The notes under the pieces were generated by a model. The model had not been told where the DNA came from. It was given only the letters and a program-made list of their open reading frames with translations, and did not search any database. From IMG/VR virus record IMGVR_UViG_3300024359_000006, positions 1 to 64,000 of that record: 64,000 nt of DNA. One strand, 5' to 3'. Below are positions 7,312-15,502 of the stretch, piece by piece. The DNA comes from a virus. Position numbers and translations under genes: made by a program. Every line of letters starts with the position of its first letter. The stretch's first letter is position 1.

Positions 7312-7953
7312 ATGAAAAAAATAGCAATAACAATATTTACATTATTTACACTATCAACAACTGCACAGGATATTTGTAATGCACTAAACATAACTTACAC
7401 CCAATTTGGGACAAACTCTTTTAGATTATATTCAAATCTAGATAGTGTTAACATGTCGGGGGCTACTTCATTTAGATGGAAAGCATTTCCTGATAGTGTA
7501 TTCGCACAATTAGATACTGCTAATTATAATTTTAAAACATGGTTAGATAGTACTAATATGAGCTGGGAGAGTGGGGATTCTGTGCCTTTTATACATTTTC
7601 TTTACCATAATACTAATCATAGAAAAAAATATGGAGTATTTTTATTTTCTTTTTTAAGAGATGGAGATACATGTGTTATTCCATTTACAATGAGTAGAAC
7701 TAATAGTCCAATTACTTGGCATATGAATCAAATACCTTCATTTAATACTACAGTAGTTACTCCACCTAGTACTGGGAATCCAAATGGCAATACTACTGGA
7801 ATTGAAGATTATACTAATACTAATAAAAAATTAGTTGCAGTGTATAATTTAATGGGACAAATTGTAAATCCTGATGAGGTTAACAATCAAGTTTTAATAT
7901 ATCTATATGATGATAGAAGTATTGAAAAGAAGTACAAACAAACAATGTTCTAG
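7312..7953 (+). CDS. Secreted protein with type IX-like C-terminal sorting domain
   Basis: Residues 1-18 are a signal peptide (KK, hydrophobic core, then S-T-T-A|Q, the cut site typical of Bacteroidota). Residues 20-147 form an unknown domain with two Cys. A Pro/Thr/Asn linker (148-163) leads to a C-terminal region, 164-213, with V-Y-N-L-M-G-Q and V-L-I-Y-L-Y-D-D-R-S-I-E-K-K. This closely follows T9SS type A sorting domains of marine flavobacteria (..NLLGQ...IYIYDDGT.EKK). The product may be exported to the infected cell surface, perhaps for superinfection exclusion. The domain call is pattern-based; the role is inferred. It has its own upstream element and a terminator. Confidence 0.75.
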   Translation: MKKIAITIFTLFTLSTTAQDICNALNITYTQFGTNSFRLYSNLDSVNMSGATSFRWKAFPDSVFAQLDTANYNFKTWLDSTNMSWESGDSVPFIHFLYHNTNHRKKYGVFLFSFLRDGDTCVIPFTMSRTNSPITWHMNQIPSFNTTVVTPPSTGNPNGNTTGIEDYTNTNKKLVAVYNLMGQIVNPDEVNNQVLIYLYDDRSIEKKYKQTMF

Positions 7954-7973
7954 ATATATTTAAATATTTAAAC

Positions 7974-8001
7974 AAAAAAGGTGGCCTAGGCTGCCTTTTT
8001 T
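7974..8001 (+). terminator. Terminator after the secreted-protein gene
   Basis: AAAAAGGTGGC and GCTGCCTTTTT pair around a CTAG loop, with two G:T wobbles in the stem, and run into T residues. It isolates 7312-7953 as a single-gene unit. Confidence 0.75.
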
Positions 8002-8029
8002 ATTTTCAAAAATATTAATATATTATAAT

Positions 8030-8039
8030 GATATATAAC
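8030..8039 (+). promoter_or_regulatory. Candidate late promoter GATATATAAC
   Basis: Matches the recurrent GATATATAA motif and stands 33 bases before the ATG at 8063, just after a terminator, where a new promoter is needed. Confidence 0.5.
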
Positions 8040-8062
8040 TAATAACAAAAAAATACTTTAAA

Positions 8063-8686
8063 ATGAATACTAATCAAATATTATCATTCGAAGAGTTTTC
8101 AACAAGAGGTACAGATACTGCCACTGCTGAAGCTCCAACAACAGATACTGCCACTGTAGATACTGATACTACTGTTACAGATACTGAAACAACAGACACT
8201 GACTCTGAAGAAACAACTGACTCTGAAGAAACAGAAGAAGAAACTACTGATACTGAAGAAACAGAAGAAGAGCCAGTTCACACACACACTCACTCAGCTG
8301 CTGAATCTGTTCAAGTAAATGAAGAAGAAGAAACACATACGACAACAGTTGCTGAAATGTACAAGAATATTAAAGAAGCTTGTAAAAATGAAGCAATGGC
8401 ATATGAAGCTGATGATTATGCAGAACATACAAAAGACACATACATGACTGAAATGGCTACACTTGCTGCTGAAACTGCATGTAATGTTATTCAAGAAATG
8501 TATGAAAAAGAAGATTGTACAAAAGAACAATATGAAGCTGCATGTAATTCTATAAAAGAAGCTTATGCTAAAAAATGTAACGAAGCATGTGAAGCATATG
8601 GTACTTCTGAGAATGAAAGACCTGAATCTGAGAACGAACCAGTTCAAGGTCCAGAAAATTCAATCATTACTAAAACAGAAGCTTAA
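8063..8686 (+). CDS. Acidic Thr/Glu-rich protein, candidate virion core protein
   Basis: Residues 20-75 are almost entirely Thr, Asp, Glu and Ser in short repeats (TDSEETEEETTDTEE), followed by H-T-H-T-H. Residues 95-180 are helical and Cys-containing (six Cys), and the tail is disordered. The N-terminus I-L-S-F-E-E-F resembles the internal-protein tag without a clear cut site. Low complexity, acidity and a late-type promoter suggest a scaffold or internal head protein. No homologous family is recognised. Confidence 0.5.
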   Translation: MNTNQILSFEEFSTRGTDTATAEAPTTDTATVDTDTTVTDTETTDTDSEETTDSEETEEETTDTEETEEEPVHTHTHSAAESVQVNEEEETHTTTVAEMYKNIKEACKNEAMAYEADDYAEHTKDTYMTEMATLAAETACNVIQEMYEKEDCTKEQYEAACNSIKEAYAKKCNEACEAYGTSENERPESENEPVQGPENSIITKTEA

Positions 8687-8868
8687 TGAATAAGATAAAA
8701 GAAATCGTTAATGCGTCTTGGTTTAAAGCCGCAATTGCAGGAGGAATAGCAACCCTATTACTATTCCAAGGAGATAAATTCTACGCTGGCATTGCTTACG
8801 GTATTGCCATTAGAGAATTCTTATTAGGACTTAAAGTTGAAGGCGGGACTCAACAACTTAATTCTTAA
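8686..8868 (+). CDS. Small membrane protein, 60 aa
   Basis: Starts in TAATG overlap with the acidic protein. Residues 13-45 are hydrophobic and glycine-rich (A-A-I-A-G-G-I-A-T-L-L-L), enough for one or two membrane helices. No family is recognised. It is the last gene before a strong terminator. Confidence 0.55.
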   Translation: MNKIKEIVNASWFKAAIAGGIATLLLFQGDKFYAGIAYGIAIREFLLGLKVEGGTQQLNS

Positions 8869-8899
8869 TAAATTTATTAACAATTTAAAAACTTTAATC

Positions 8900-8933
8900 A
8901 AGCCATCTATATAATAATAAAGATGGCTTTTTT
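8900..8933 (+). terminator. Rho-independent terminator
   Basis: AAGCCATCT (8900-8908) pairs perfectly with AGATGGCTT (8921-8929) around a 12-base A/T loop, followed by a T run. It separates 8063-8868 from the dCMP deaminase unit. Confidence 0.85.
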
Positions 8934-8951
8934 AATACAAACTAAACAGAC

Positions 8952-9386
8952 ATGCCAAAGACACCAATAGAATATACATATATGCAAGTTGCTTATCAAT
9001 TTGCTAAATTAAGCTATGCTGAAAGAAGGCAAGTTGGATGTATTCTCGTTAAGAATGAACAAGTAATAAGTTTTGGCTATAATGGAACGCCAAGAGGATT
9101 TAATAACACTTGTGAATTAGATAACACTACTAAACCTGAAGTGTTACATGCAGAATCTAATGCTATTACTAAAGTTGCCCAATCTACGATGGGGAGTGGC
9201 GGGGCGGAACTCTACACTACAACAGCCCCCTGTTTTAGTTGTTCAAAAATAATTATTCAATCTGGTATATCAAGAGTATATTATTCAGAAACATATAGGG
9301 ATATGTCAGGTATAGAACTATTAGAACAAGCCAATATAGAAGTAATAAGAATAGAACCAATACACATGAATGGATCAAGTAAATAA
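8952..9386 (+). CDS. dCMP deaminase (zinc-dependent)
   Basis: Zinc-site motifs of the cytidine/deoxycytidylate deaminase family are present: H-A-E at 66-68 and P-C-F-S-C at 93-97. Length (144 aa) and the start of the catalytic domain (VGCILVKN, FGYNGTPRG) fit dCMP deaminase, which makes dUMP for thymidylate synthesis. T4 gene cd has the same role. The gene overlaps the following helicase by 17 bases. Confidence 0.9.
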   Translation: MPKTPIEYTYMQVAYQFAKLSYAERRQVGCILVKNEQVISFGYNGTPRGFNNTCELDNTTKPEVLHAESNAITKVAQSTMGSGGAELYTTTAPCFSCSKIIIQSGISRVYYSETYRDMSGIELLEQANIEVIRIEPIHMNGSSK

Positions 9387-11190
9387 GATTATAGAACAAG
9401 CCTTACAAGAAAAAACTTTTGGTAAAGACTTTAAGTTTAGACAATATCAACGTGAAACAATCACAGCAATCGTTAATCAATATATAGAAGACCCTGAGTC
9501 TACAATTGTTATAGATGCTCCAACAGGTACTGGTAAATCAATTATTGCAATGTGGTCCTCATACATCCTTAAAGAACTTGGCAATCAAGGCTACATAGTA
9601 ACATCGGATAAAACACTACAAGAACAATACGAATATGACTTCTCACAGTATAATACAGGATGGCCCTCAATTCAAGGCATTGACAACTACAACTGTGAAG
9701 TGAATGGCCTGCCGTTTAGCCTAGGTGAATGTAAGATGAGAGGCTACTCTTATGGCCAAGCCGAAAGACTACAATGCGCCAGAATGTGCGACTATTTAAA
9801 CACTCGTAAAAAGGCGATCGATGCGCCAGTTACCCTTGTAAATTATAGTTTCTGGTTAATACAACAAAATTATGTTAATTATAGAATGGCTGTAAGACAA
9901 ATGGAGAAAGAAGGACATAATACCCTTATTAATGATATGTCCTCGGAACGATATGATGAAATACTAGAGTCATATGATAATTTTTTTCCTTTTAAGAAAC
10001 GGGACTTTGTTTTCTTTGATGAGGCGCACAAGATAGATGAAATTGTTCAACAACATTTTTCTCCTTCTTTGAAAAAATTTTCCCTATTTAAAACGGGCGC
10101 TTTGATTGACTTCATGATGGCTGAAGGAGTTAGAGTCCCAGCAGTTTCTAAAAGTTTTATAGGAGATCTAATGGATGAAATTCTAATAGAAGAAAATAAG
10201 GAAAAACTTCTCATTAAACTAGCAAAAGTAAAGGGGTTTTTATGGAGCATTTTAAAAGGTAGAGCAGAATTAAATCAGCGAGCAAAACAAAAGTTTGGAA
10301 TTGATGTAAATTCAAGTCTTCCAAAGAAATGGCAACGGGCATTTTCACAGCTTGACGGGCTTAAAGATACTCATTGTAAAATTGAAGACTATTTAGAAAT
10401 TATAGAAACTACAGGCATTGAGTCTATGGTTTTTAATCAAAACCTACATGATGGTGAAATTAAATTAATGTGTTTGAGTGAGGCACATCTAATTAAAAAG
10501 CATTTACACAAAAGAGCAGGCTTTAAAGTATTTATGTCAGCAACTATCGGAGAACCTAAAACTTATATGAAAGTAATGGGAATAGACAATGCTAAATTTA
10601 TCAGACTATCTAATGGATTTACATATGAGAAGTCTCCAATTGTATTTGTTGATAGATGGAAGATGTCAATGCAACATAAACATAAAAGTTTACCGGAAGC
10701 TATTAAGATGTTAGATCAAATTTTAGAGAAACATAAAGGGCACAGAGGACTTATTCACACAGGAAGTTATGAATTTAGTCAATATATTAAAGGACACACC
10801 TCGAACATTAGAAGGATTATTGAGTATAATAAGAGTAGCGAAAAGAAAGAAGCATTGGTTAAATTTAAGAATACAATGAATGGAGTTATTATGGGTCCAT
10901 CAATTCTTGAAGGTTTAGATTTTAAAGATGACACTTGTAGGTTTCAAATATTTTTTAAAGTACCCTATCCTTCATTAGGAGATCCATTAACAAGTGCTAA
11001 AATAAAGAAATCACCAGGTTGGTATGATTGGAAAACTGGAATAACAATCCAACAAGGTGCAGGTAGAAGTATTAGAAACAAAGAAGATTGGGCAGTTACA
11101 TATATCTTAGATGCCTGCTTTGGAAATCTGATAAATAAACTAGAATACTTTCCAGATAATTTTAAACAAAGAATTAAGACAATAAAATGA
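9370..11190 (+). CDS. XPD/DinG-family DNA helicase with Fe-S cysteines
   Basis: Walker A APTGTGKS (50-57), DEAH box (217-220) and motif VI QQGAGRSIRN near residue 565 define a superfamily 2 helicase. Four Cys between motifs I and II (109, 121, 136, 140) match the Fe-S cluster of XPD/DinG proteins. At 606 aa it is close to DinG length. It could resolve R-loops or damaged DNA. It may be unrelated by descent to T4 Dda or gp41. The stop overlaps the next start (ATGA). Confidence 0.9.
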   Translation: MDQVNKIIEQALQEKTFGKDFKFRQYQRETITAIVNQYIEDPESTIVIDAPTGTGKSIIAMWSSYILKELGNQGYIVTSDKTLQEQYEYDFSQYNTGWPSIQGIDNYNCEVNGLPFSLGECKMRGYSYGQAERLQCARMCDYLNTRKKAIDAPVTLVNYSFWLIQQNYVNYRMAVRQMEKEGHNTLINDMSSERYDEILESYDNFFPFKKRDFVFFDEAHKIDEIVQQHFSPSLKKFSLFKTGALIDFMMAEGVRVPAVSKSFIGDLMDEILIEENKEKLLIKLAKVKGFLWSILKGRAELNQRAKQKFGIDVNSSLPKKWQRAFSQLDGLKDTHCKIEDYLEIIETTGIESMVFNQNLHDGEIKLMCLSEAHLIKKHLHKRAGFKVFMSATIGEPKTYMKVMGIDNAKFIRLSNGFTYEKSPIVFVDRWKMSMQHKHKSLPEAIKMLDQILEKHKGHRGLIHTGSYEFSQYIKGHTSNIRRIIEYNKSSEKKEALVKFKNTMNGVIMGPSILEGLDFKDDTCRFQIFFKVPYPSLGDPLTSAKIKKSPGWYDWKTGITIQQGAGRSIRNKEDWAVTYILDACFGNLINKLEYFPDNFKQRIKTIK

Positions 11191-11375
11191 CGTATATAAG
11201 AACAATCCTACCAGAACCAGATGTATTAAGAAAAATGATAGCAGAACAAGGAGAAGTTACTATTTTTAAAAGATATAAAAAATATGACACTCTACAGGGT
11301 TCAGCTGAAAGTACTAAAATCATTAATGAAATACTATACAAACATTACAATAAAAAGAAACCTATAAAACAATAG
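11187..11375 (+). CDS. Hypothetical protein, 62 aa
   Basis: Translationally coupled to the helicase (ATGA). Short, basic, mostly helical, with no recognised motif. The coupling suggests a role linked to DNA metabolism, but nothing else supports it. Confidence 0.5.
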   Translation: MTYIRTILPEPDVLRKMIAEQGEVTIFKRYKKYDTLQGSAESTKIINEILYKHYNKKKPIKQ

Positions 11376-11395
11376 GTCGTTAAATTTAAACACAC

Positions 11396-12019
11396 ATGTC
11401 GTTGTTACGTAAACTTTTTCGTAAAAGGGAGTATAATATTAAAAATAAGAATATGTCAGAAGAAAAGACTGCCAATATTTATGTATGGCAAAAATCTGAA
11501 AGAATAGGTAAAATAGTAGTTGAGAAAGAAACTAAGGATGGATGGTTATACTTCACAGACGGAAGTAGAATTAATCCAAAATTAGTAGGTGAATTTTTAA
11601 GTCAAACAACGTCTATGGAAGATGCAGAAGGTATTGCAAAAATATTAAGTCCAGTTGCTGGAGTTGCACAAGCGGGTACAGAAAGAGGACCGGGTGTTAT
11701 GGTGCATGAAAATAAACCTAAAAAACCAATAGAAATAATTACAGAAACTAAAAAGGTGGACAGTAATATTAAAGATCCAGAAGATAGTATAGTAGTTGGT
11801 ATTTTAGAAAAACTTAGTAAAAAGAATAAAACTAATTTTGATATTAGTGTAGGTGTTAATATACCTGGAAAGACTATTTTTAAAGCTTTACAAATGGACA
11901 TGGAAGAAGAAGAATTAAAAGAAGGCCTAGTGGAGCTTGTAAAAAAACAGATAAATAATCTAGAACAACAATTAAACAAAGAAGTAGAAACTTTTATTCA
12001 AAATCAATACTATGAATAG
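11396..12019 (+). CDS. Hypothetical protein, 207 aa
   Basis: The listed ATG gives a basic leader of 19 residues; a second ATG at 11453 (M-S-E-E-K) is equally plausible. Residues 25-55 look like a small beta domain (ANIYVWQKSERIGKIVV). Residues 140-207 read F-D-I-S-V-G-V-N-I-P followed by two acidic helices. It opens a tightly overlapping block of five unknown genes ahead of the virion cluster, the place where T4 encodes small baseplate assembly factors, so an assembly role is possible. Confidence 0.55.
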   Translation: MSLLRKLFRKREYNIKNKNMSEEKTANIYVWQKSERIGKIVVEKETKDGWLYFTDGSRINPKLVGEFLSQTTSMEDAEGIAKILSPVAGVAQAGTERGPGVMVHENKPKKPIEIITETKKVDSNIKDPEDSIVVGILEKLSKKNKTNFDISVGVNIPGKTIFKALQMDMEEEELKEGLVELVKKQINNLEQQLNKEVETFIQNQYYE

Positions 12020-12377
12020 GCAACAAAGAAGAAATGCATATAAGTCTATGGGAATTCTTAAAAACAAGAGCTCTAGACAATTTAATGATCCAGTAAGAAA
12101 TCAAATTACAGAACAGCTTAGTAGAGAAGGTAAAGAAAAACATAGAGCAATGGTTGAAGCTAATGAAAGGCAATATCATGAGGATATGGAACATAAGCTT
12201 GCTGAATATAAAAAGACTCTCGAAGTTACGGGATGGGAAGGTAAAGAAATTGAAAAATTAGCAGAGGCTTGGATGCTTAAGGCAGTTAAAGATAAAGAGA
12301 ATTATCAACAAGATAAAAAAGATGCTAAAAGATTAACTAAAGAAGCAGAAGCTTTAAAAGCTAAGAGAACTAAGTAA
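12012..12377 (+). CDS. Charged helical protein, 121 aa
   Basis: Starts eight bases inside the previous gene with M-N-R-Q-Q-R-R. The body is one long charged helix region (about residues 35-120) with many Lys and Glu, probably coiled coil. No family is recognised. It ends in TAATG with the next gene. Confidence 0.55.
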   Translation: MNRQQRRNAYKSMGILKNKSSRQFNDPVRNQITEQLSREGKEKHRAMVEANERQYHEDMEHKLAEYKKTLEVTGWEGKEIEKLAEAWMLKAVKDKENYQQDKKDAKRLTKEAEALKAKRTK

Positions 12378-12715
12378 TGGTTACAGTAGTATTAGACATA
12401 GGAGACAATGGTGTAGTCAAAATTATAGAAGATGACAACTACAATGGAAATGGTGAAGTTAATGTCACTAAAACTCTTTATGTCTTTGATGGAGATCCTG
12501 ATTATGAAAATAGAATTAAATTTTTAAAAGATCTTTGTTTAGATATTGGGTTAAGTATAGGTAATAAAGATGCTCAGAAAAGACTTAATATAAATCTTCA
12601 CAAGAAGTCAAAAGACATGTCACTAATGACTAAAAAGGAATTAGAGACGAGTATTATGGCAGCAGGTAGACTTGTGGAGAAGTATAAAAAAGAACTTAAA
12701 AAATATGAATCTTAA
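12377..12715 (+). CDS. Hypothetical protein, 112 aa
   Basis: The ATG overlaps the previous stop (TAATG). The N-terminal half looks like beta strands (VTVVLDIGDNGVVKII), and the C-terminal 40 residues form a helix with regular Leu spacing. Unknown function. Confidence 0.55.
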   Translation: MVTVVLDIGDNGVVKIIEDDNYNGNGEVNVTKTLYVFDGDPDYENRIKFLKDLCLDIGLSIGNKDAQKRLNINLHKKSKDMSLMTKKELETSIMAAGRLVEKYKKELKKYES

Positions 12716-13154
12716 GGTAGAATGTATATGGTGTAAAACTAAAACTGATTTTAATAGATTTGCAAGAGAAACTAAAAAGTCAGAAGAATATGACAAGTTT
12801 AAAAACCAAATAATTTCTTATAATGAAATTGGAGATAGACTTTCTAAGAGTGATCCTTATGGAAATACTCCATCTGAAACTTTAGTTGCTTTACATATAC
12901 AAAAATTAATACGAAATCTTGTTAATAAAAATAGGAGAGTAGAAGAAGAAGTTGAAGAAGATCAAACTGCAAAGGTTACATATCTTCTTAAAAACTTAAA
13001 TCAAGAAAATGTACTAAATTTTAAAAACTTTATTAATGAAATAGCTGATGGAGTAGAGTTTGAATTAGTAGTTATTAATAGAGAAGATAAATTAGATCCT
13101 AAAGTATTGAGTAAATTCGATAACGTTAGAATTGTAGACAATGATAAGACATAA
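12705..13154 (+). CDS. Hypothetical protein with N-terminal CxxC, 149 aa
   Basis: Start chosen at 12705 (M-N-L-K-V-E-C-I-W-C), eleven bases inside the previous gene; an in-frame ATG at 12672 would overlap more. Only one Cys pair is visible, so zinc binding would need a partner. The middle is helical and acidic. No family is recognised. It overlaps the next gene by 14 bases. Confidence 0.55.
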   Translation: MNLKVECIWCKTKTDFNRFARETKKSEEYDKFKNQIISYNEIGDRLSKSDPYGNTPSETLVALHIQKLIRNLVNKNRRVEEEVEEDQTAKVTYLLKNLNQENVLNFKNFINEIADGVEFELVVINREDKLDPKVLSKFDNVRIVDNDKT

Positions 13155-13734
13155 GATATTTTCAAAAGGTGAAAGAATCCATGCTCTAATACATTCAACA
13201 ACAAATCCAAATATTTTATTTCCAGTTAGAGGCATGATTTACGATACTAAATTTGATGAGTACAATCCTCAATATCAAATTAAAGTAGATAAAATGTATG
13301 ATGATATTGCGTTCTTAAAGCGATATTTATTTAAAGGCCGAACTATCCGAAACTTTGATGGTAAAGATAGTAGATGGAAATTTACAAGAACAAGTTATAA
13401 AACAACCGATGAGTTTGTACAAAAAGTTTTTAATGGTGATAATTGGGAAGGCTACTTAATTGTAGTTGATAGCGTTTATTGCTGTAGAACAAGAAAAGAA
13501 CAGGTTGGCTTCTTTAATAAGATACAAACATTTATGATACAAAAGAATCTGAGAGAGCTATACGAGATGACTAGAAGGAAAGAATACAGATATGGTAGAT
13601 TTTATTATCATACTAAAGATATGTTTAAGAGAGCACTTAAAAAGTTCTTTGGAGAACGATCACCTCAATCAGATAAATGGTGGAATGATTTTCTTGCATC
13701 CACTGATATTAGAGATTTAGACAAACACGTCTAA
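13141..13734 (+). CDS. Hypothetical protein, 197 aa
   Basis: A basic, aromatic-rich protein. The N-terminal 50 residues look like a small beta barrel (GERIHALIHS..FPVRGMIYD). The rest is helical with the pattern RKEYRYGRFYYHTKDMFKRA. It is the last gene before the first strong late-type motif of the virion cluster, so it is probably transcribed with the unknown block upstream. Confidence 0.55.
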   Translation: MIRHKIFSKGERIHALIHSTTNPNILFPVRGMIYDTKFDEYNPQYQIKVDKMYDDIAFLKRYLFKGRTIRNFDGKDSRWKFTRTSYKTTDEFVQKVFNGDNWEGYLIVVDSVYCCRTRKEQVGFFNKIQTFMIQKNLRELYEMTRRKEYRYGRFYYHTKDMFKRALKKFFGERSPQSDKWWNDFLASTDIRDLDKHV

Positions 13735-13743
13735 ACTTTAAGT

Positions 13744-13753
13744 GATATATAAA
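13744..13753 (+). promoter_or_regulatory. Candidate late promoter GATATATAAA
   Basis: Exact GATATATAA motif, 28 bases before the ATG at 13772, in a 37-base gap at the head of the virion gene cluster. Confidence 0.6.
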
Positions 13754-13771
13754 TAAAAATAATACTTTTTA

Positions 13772-15502
13772 ATGAGCACATTTACCCATATTTTGGAAGA
13801 AGGCCTAAGCGCTGCAGATTTTGTATTCGATGAAATAACAGATGCTGGGGAAGTCATGTATACTAATCTTGTAGATGGCTTAACATCTAAGGCATATAGT
13901 GGTATAATAGAAGGTGCTAAAAATAATCCAACTCCTGAAGAAGTACAAAAGGCATTATTTAAAGCTTCAAATCCAGATTTTGACCCCGCACTCGTTAAAG
14001 AGGAAGGACTTTATCCTAAATCAAACTTTAAACAGCCTACTACATATTCTGTTAAAAAAGGAGTAGAATCAGACGCAGAGTCAGATGCACCTACTAGTAG
14101 AGTTAATAATTGGACTTTATTAAAATATAAAGGGCAAGGAGAAAATCCAGATTATAATAAAGCAATGGTTGGATCAGGTGCAGGAGATTCTGGTTTAGCA
14201 ATAAACCCTACTGCAAATAACATTATTCAAAGAACTTTTACTAAAGGATCTGCTAGTTTTAGATATTTTCAAAAAGACTTTATATTTTGTGAACATTATG
14301 GTAAAGTTACAAATAATCATATGTTAACTTTAAGAAGGTTTCCATTCCCAGTTGAAGATAATATATTAGATCCTAAAAAATATAGCATGCAAGAAAAAAA
14401 GGTTGTTGATAATATTCAACCTGCTCTTGCACAGGCCGTAACGTGGATGAGTCCAACTATTGGAAATAGTTTAAATGAGATATTAAAATTTGGAGTTGGT
14501 TTTAAATGGAAAGAAACCGAAGCTGAGCTTCAAACTATTGAAAGTAAACCTAGAGATAGAGGCATGGTTGGAGGAATGATTGATAGTATTCCATATTCTC
14601 AAAATGCACAAGGTGGTTTAGCAGGAGAGAGTGCAGCAACTACTCATAGAAGAAAGCAACAAGGAGGTGGCTGGGATCCTTTAAAACAAACATATCCTAA
14701 TCACACATTCGCTCCACTTAACGTTATAAAAAGTATGCAAGTTAGAGATAGTGGTTTAACCTTTGATCAAAGTTTTAGTTTGACATTTAATTATGATTTA
14801 AAAGGAATTCCAAATACTTCTCCTAAAATGGCTTTTTTAGATGTTTTAGCTAATTTATTAGTATTGACATATAACAATGCTCCTTTTTGGGGAGGAGCAA
14901 TTAGATACACAGGAGGTGGAGTTGTTGGTAATTCATTAGGTGATCTTGAAAAATTAAAAAAGGGAGATATTAAAGGTTTTATGGGAAGTGTAATGAAAGA
15001 TATAGGAGGAACTATAAAAAATGTTGCAGAAGATCTTAAAGGTGCACTCAGTGGAGATAGTAAAATATTAAATAACGTAATCGGTGGAGGATTGATGGAT
15101 TTATTTGGTGGACCACAAGGTGGACAAGTTGCAGCTGCATTCTTAACAGGAGAATCTACAGGTCAATGGCATTTAACGGTTGGAAATCCATTAAATCCAA
15201 TTGCTGTAATTGGAAATTTAGGATGTAAGAAAGCTGATTTTCAATTTGATGGACCATTAGGTTATGAAGACTTTCCTACTAAACTAAAAGTTGTAATTGA
15301 ATTGCAACCTAATAGGCCAAGAGATAAAGCAGATATTGAATCAATGTTTAATGCTGGTAAAGGTAGATTATATTTACCAGAACAAGGAGTATTAGACCCT
15401 AGTAATGATACATATGATGTTAGTGCTTATGGTAATAAAGAATTTAAAGGAAGAAGTAAAGAGGCATTTATTAAGAAGGCCGCAAAAACTGCAAACGGAT
15501 AA
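13772..15502 (+). CDS. Virion protein, candidate baseplate/tail-tube junction protein
   Basis: The 576-aa product has a C-terminal third with L-T-V-G-N-P-L-N-P-I-A-V-I-G-N-L, then G-P-L-G-Y-E-D-F-P-T, then R-P-R-D-K and an M-F-N-A-G-K-G-R block. I associate this pattern with tube or tube-cap proteins of contractile tails (the role of T4 gp48/gp54), but I cannot confirm it without a search. The N-terminus H-I-L-E-E-G is weakly like the head-protease sites. It is followed in TAATG overlap by the LysM protein, the order found in contractile injection systems. Confidence 0.5.
   Translation: MSTFTHILEEGLSAADFVFDEITDAGEVMYTNLVDGLTSKAYSGIIEGAKNNPTPEEVQKALFKASNPDFDPALVKEEGLYPKSNFKQPTTYSVKKGVESDAESDAPTSRVNNWTLLKYKGQGENPDYNKAMVGSGAGDSGLAINPTANNIIQRTFTKGSASFRYFQKDFIFCEHYGKVTNNHMLTLRRFPFPVEDNILDPKKYSMQEKKVVDNIQPALAQAVTWMSPTIGNSLNEILKFGVGFKWKETEAELQTIESKPRDRGMVGGMIDSIPYSQNAQGGLAGESAATTHRRKQQGGGWDPLKQTYPNHTFAPLNVIKSMQVRDSGLTFDQSFSLTFNYDLKGIPNTSPKMAFLDVLANLLVLTYNNAPFWGGAIRYTGGGVVGNSLGDLEKLKKGDIKGFMGSVMKDIGGTIKNVAEDLKGALSGDSKILNNVIGGGLMDLFGGPQGGQVAAAFLTGESTGQWHLTVGNPLNPIAVIGNLGCKKADFQFDGPLGYEDFPTKLKVVIELQPNRPRDKADIESMFNAGKGRLYLPEQGVLDPSNDTYDVSAYGNKEFKGRSKEAFIKKAAKTANG

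Noticed and set aside
8099-8647. Cys/Ser/Phe-rich minus-strand ORFs
   Set aside because: They mirror the Asp/Glu/Thr-rich codons of the + strand acidic protein.
11602-12194. Minus-strand ORFs of 66 and 125 codons
   Set aside because: Opposite to overlapping + strand genes; no other gene in the window is on the minus strand.
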